This document shows, one piece after another, positions 63,615-64,000 of a stretch of 64,000 nt of DNA (positions are counted from its first letter, which is position 1; the number at the start of each line of letters is the position of its first letter). The stretch spans positions 310,001 to 374,000 of the forward strand of contig CAUBJF010000003.1 of assembly GCA_958436175.1 (NCBI GenBank), read 5' to 3'. The notes under the pieces are model-generated. The model had not been told where the DNA came from. It did not search any database and worked only from the letters and a program-made list of their open reading frames with translations. The position numbers were made by a program, and so were the translations under genes. The DNA comes from an uncultured Muribaculaceae bacterium. Its GTDB lineage: Bacteria; Bacteroidota; Bacteroidia; Bacteroidales; Muribaculaceae.

Positions 63615-63622
63615 CAAAGGTA
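63615..63622 (-). promoter_or_regulatory. -7 box of the nonulosonic acid genes
   Basis: The minus strand reads TACCTTTG, an exact match to TAnnTTTG, 21 bases before the epimerase start. No TTG at 19-20 bases further upstream is seen. Confidence 0.5.
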
Positions 63623-63645
63623 CGAAATTCTGTCGGCTTGAGCTA

Positions 63646-64000
63646 TTATTTGATGAACGGGTTAGCTTTCTTTTCGCGTCCGACAGTAGTAGGGCTGTCG
63701 TGTCCGGGTAATACTGTGGTATCTTCCGGCAGGGTCATTATCTTGCGGTCTATGCTGTCGAGGAGAGTCGCATGGCTACCGCCGGGAAGGTCCGTGCGTC
63801 CGATGCTGCCACGGAAGAGTACGTCGCCGGAGATGAGGATTTTTCCGTCAGGAGAGTATAGGCCGATGCTGCCGGGCGAATGGCCGGGAATATGGATCAC
63901 ATTCAGTTCGTAGCTCCCGACCTTGATGCTGTCGCCCTCCTTGAGGGGTATGTCGATTTCTACAGGACGACTGTCGCGGGCCCGAATTCCGAACATGGCT
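63646..64000 (-). CDS. Metallo-beta-lactamase-fold hydrolase, C-terminal part (cut by window end)
   Basis: The frame is open to the window end, so the N-terminus, which should hold the HxHxDH zinc motif, is missing. Visible features are HIPGHSPGSIGLYSP (zinc-binding His), GKILISGDVLFRGSIGRTDLPGG (bridging Asp) and VLPGHDSPTTVGREKKANPFI (last His). This is the glyoxalase II-like class of small thiolester hydrolases. The visible ATG at 63996 is not a plausible start. Confidence 0.88.
   Translation of the reverse strand, partial: AMFGIRARDSRPVEIDIPLKEGDSIKVGSYELNVIHIPGHSPGSIGLYSPDGKILISGDVLFRGSIGRTDLPGGSHATLLDSIDRKIMTLPEDTTVLPGHDSPTTVGREKKANPFIK

Overview
The window looks like a chromosome segment of a gut Bacteroidales bacterium, plausibly a Muribaculaceae-type lineage. 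Supporting signs are promoters of the form TTG-N19/20-TAnnTTTG (several exact matches), SusC/SusD-type outer-membrane glycan uptake, Bacteroides-type conjugation genes (TraG/I/J/K/L/M/N/O/P/Q) and no need for Shine-Dalgarno sites. The genus is an inference from gene content only.

Region 1 (1 to about 19.4 kb) is part of an integrated conjugative element. A forward tra operon runs from the 3' part of traG to traQ and a GH24 lysozyme, with a C5-cytosine methyltransferase gene inserted between traJ and traK; that gene has an in-frame TGA before its last conserved motif. Behind the operon, on the other strand, lies a low-GC cargo pocket (11.0-13.5 kb: membrane protein, a gene split at a G8 tract, a DUF2750-like protein, a secreted protein). 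Next come the accessory genes DUF3873, PcfJ and PcfK, a hairpin-rich non-coding stretch (16.3-17.0 kb), and a forward XRE / ImmA-IrrE protease / PIN-like operon. The last gene of that operon is split by a 356-bp MITE-like insertion with 33-bp inverted ends and a TAA duplication. The element's right edge is probably between 18.94 and 19.45 kb.

Region 2 (19.4-34.4 kb) is ordinary chromosome: a small HD alarmone-hydrolase-like gene, tRNA-Leu(GAG) and two identical tRNA-Gly(GCC), a secreted alpha/beta hydrolase, a xylose operon (NUDIX-type regulator, xylB, xylA), rarA, a TPR protein with a PstS-like lipoprotein, fmt, an RluA-type pseudouridine synthase, a potassium-channel-like protein with an unusual filter, and a CbbX-like AAA ATPase.

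Region 3 (34.5-58.0 kb) is a polysaccharide utilisation locus aimed at alpha-mannan-type glycans: a membrane-spanning LamG/Kelch/SARP-like regulator, a surface lipoprotein, GH76, SusC, SusD, a DUF3823 lipoprotein, a possible new glycosidase, a DUF4965-type protein, GH92, GH125 and GH43, then a separately expressed secreted EEP-family enzyme. A shared sequence motif upstream of the regulator and of the locus suggests direct autoregulation and locus control. The working model is: GH76 cuts the alpha-1,6 backbone at the surface, SusCD imports fragments, GH92 removes branches, GH125 finishes the backbone, and GH43 and the unknown enzymes remove decorations.

Region 4 (58.0-64.0 kb, all minus strand) holds recX, prmC, obgE, a three-gene nonulosonic-acid (legionaminic/sialic-type) sugar set, and the 3' part of a metallo-beta-lactamase-fold hydrolase cut by the window end.
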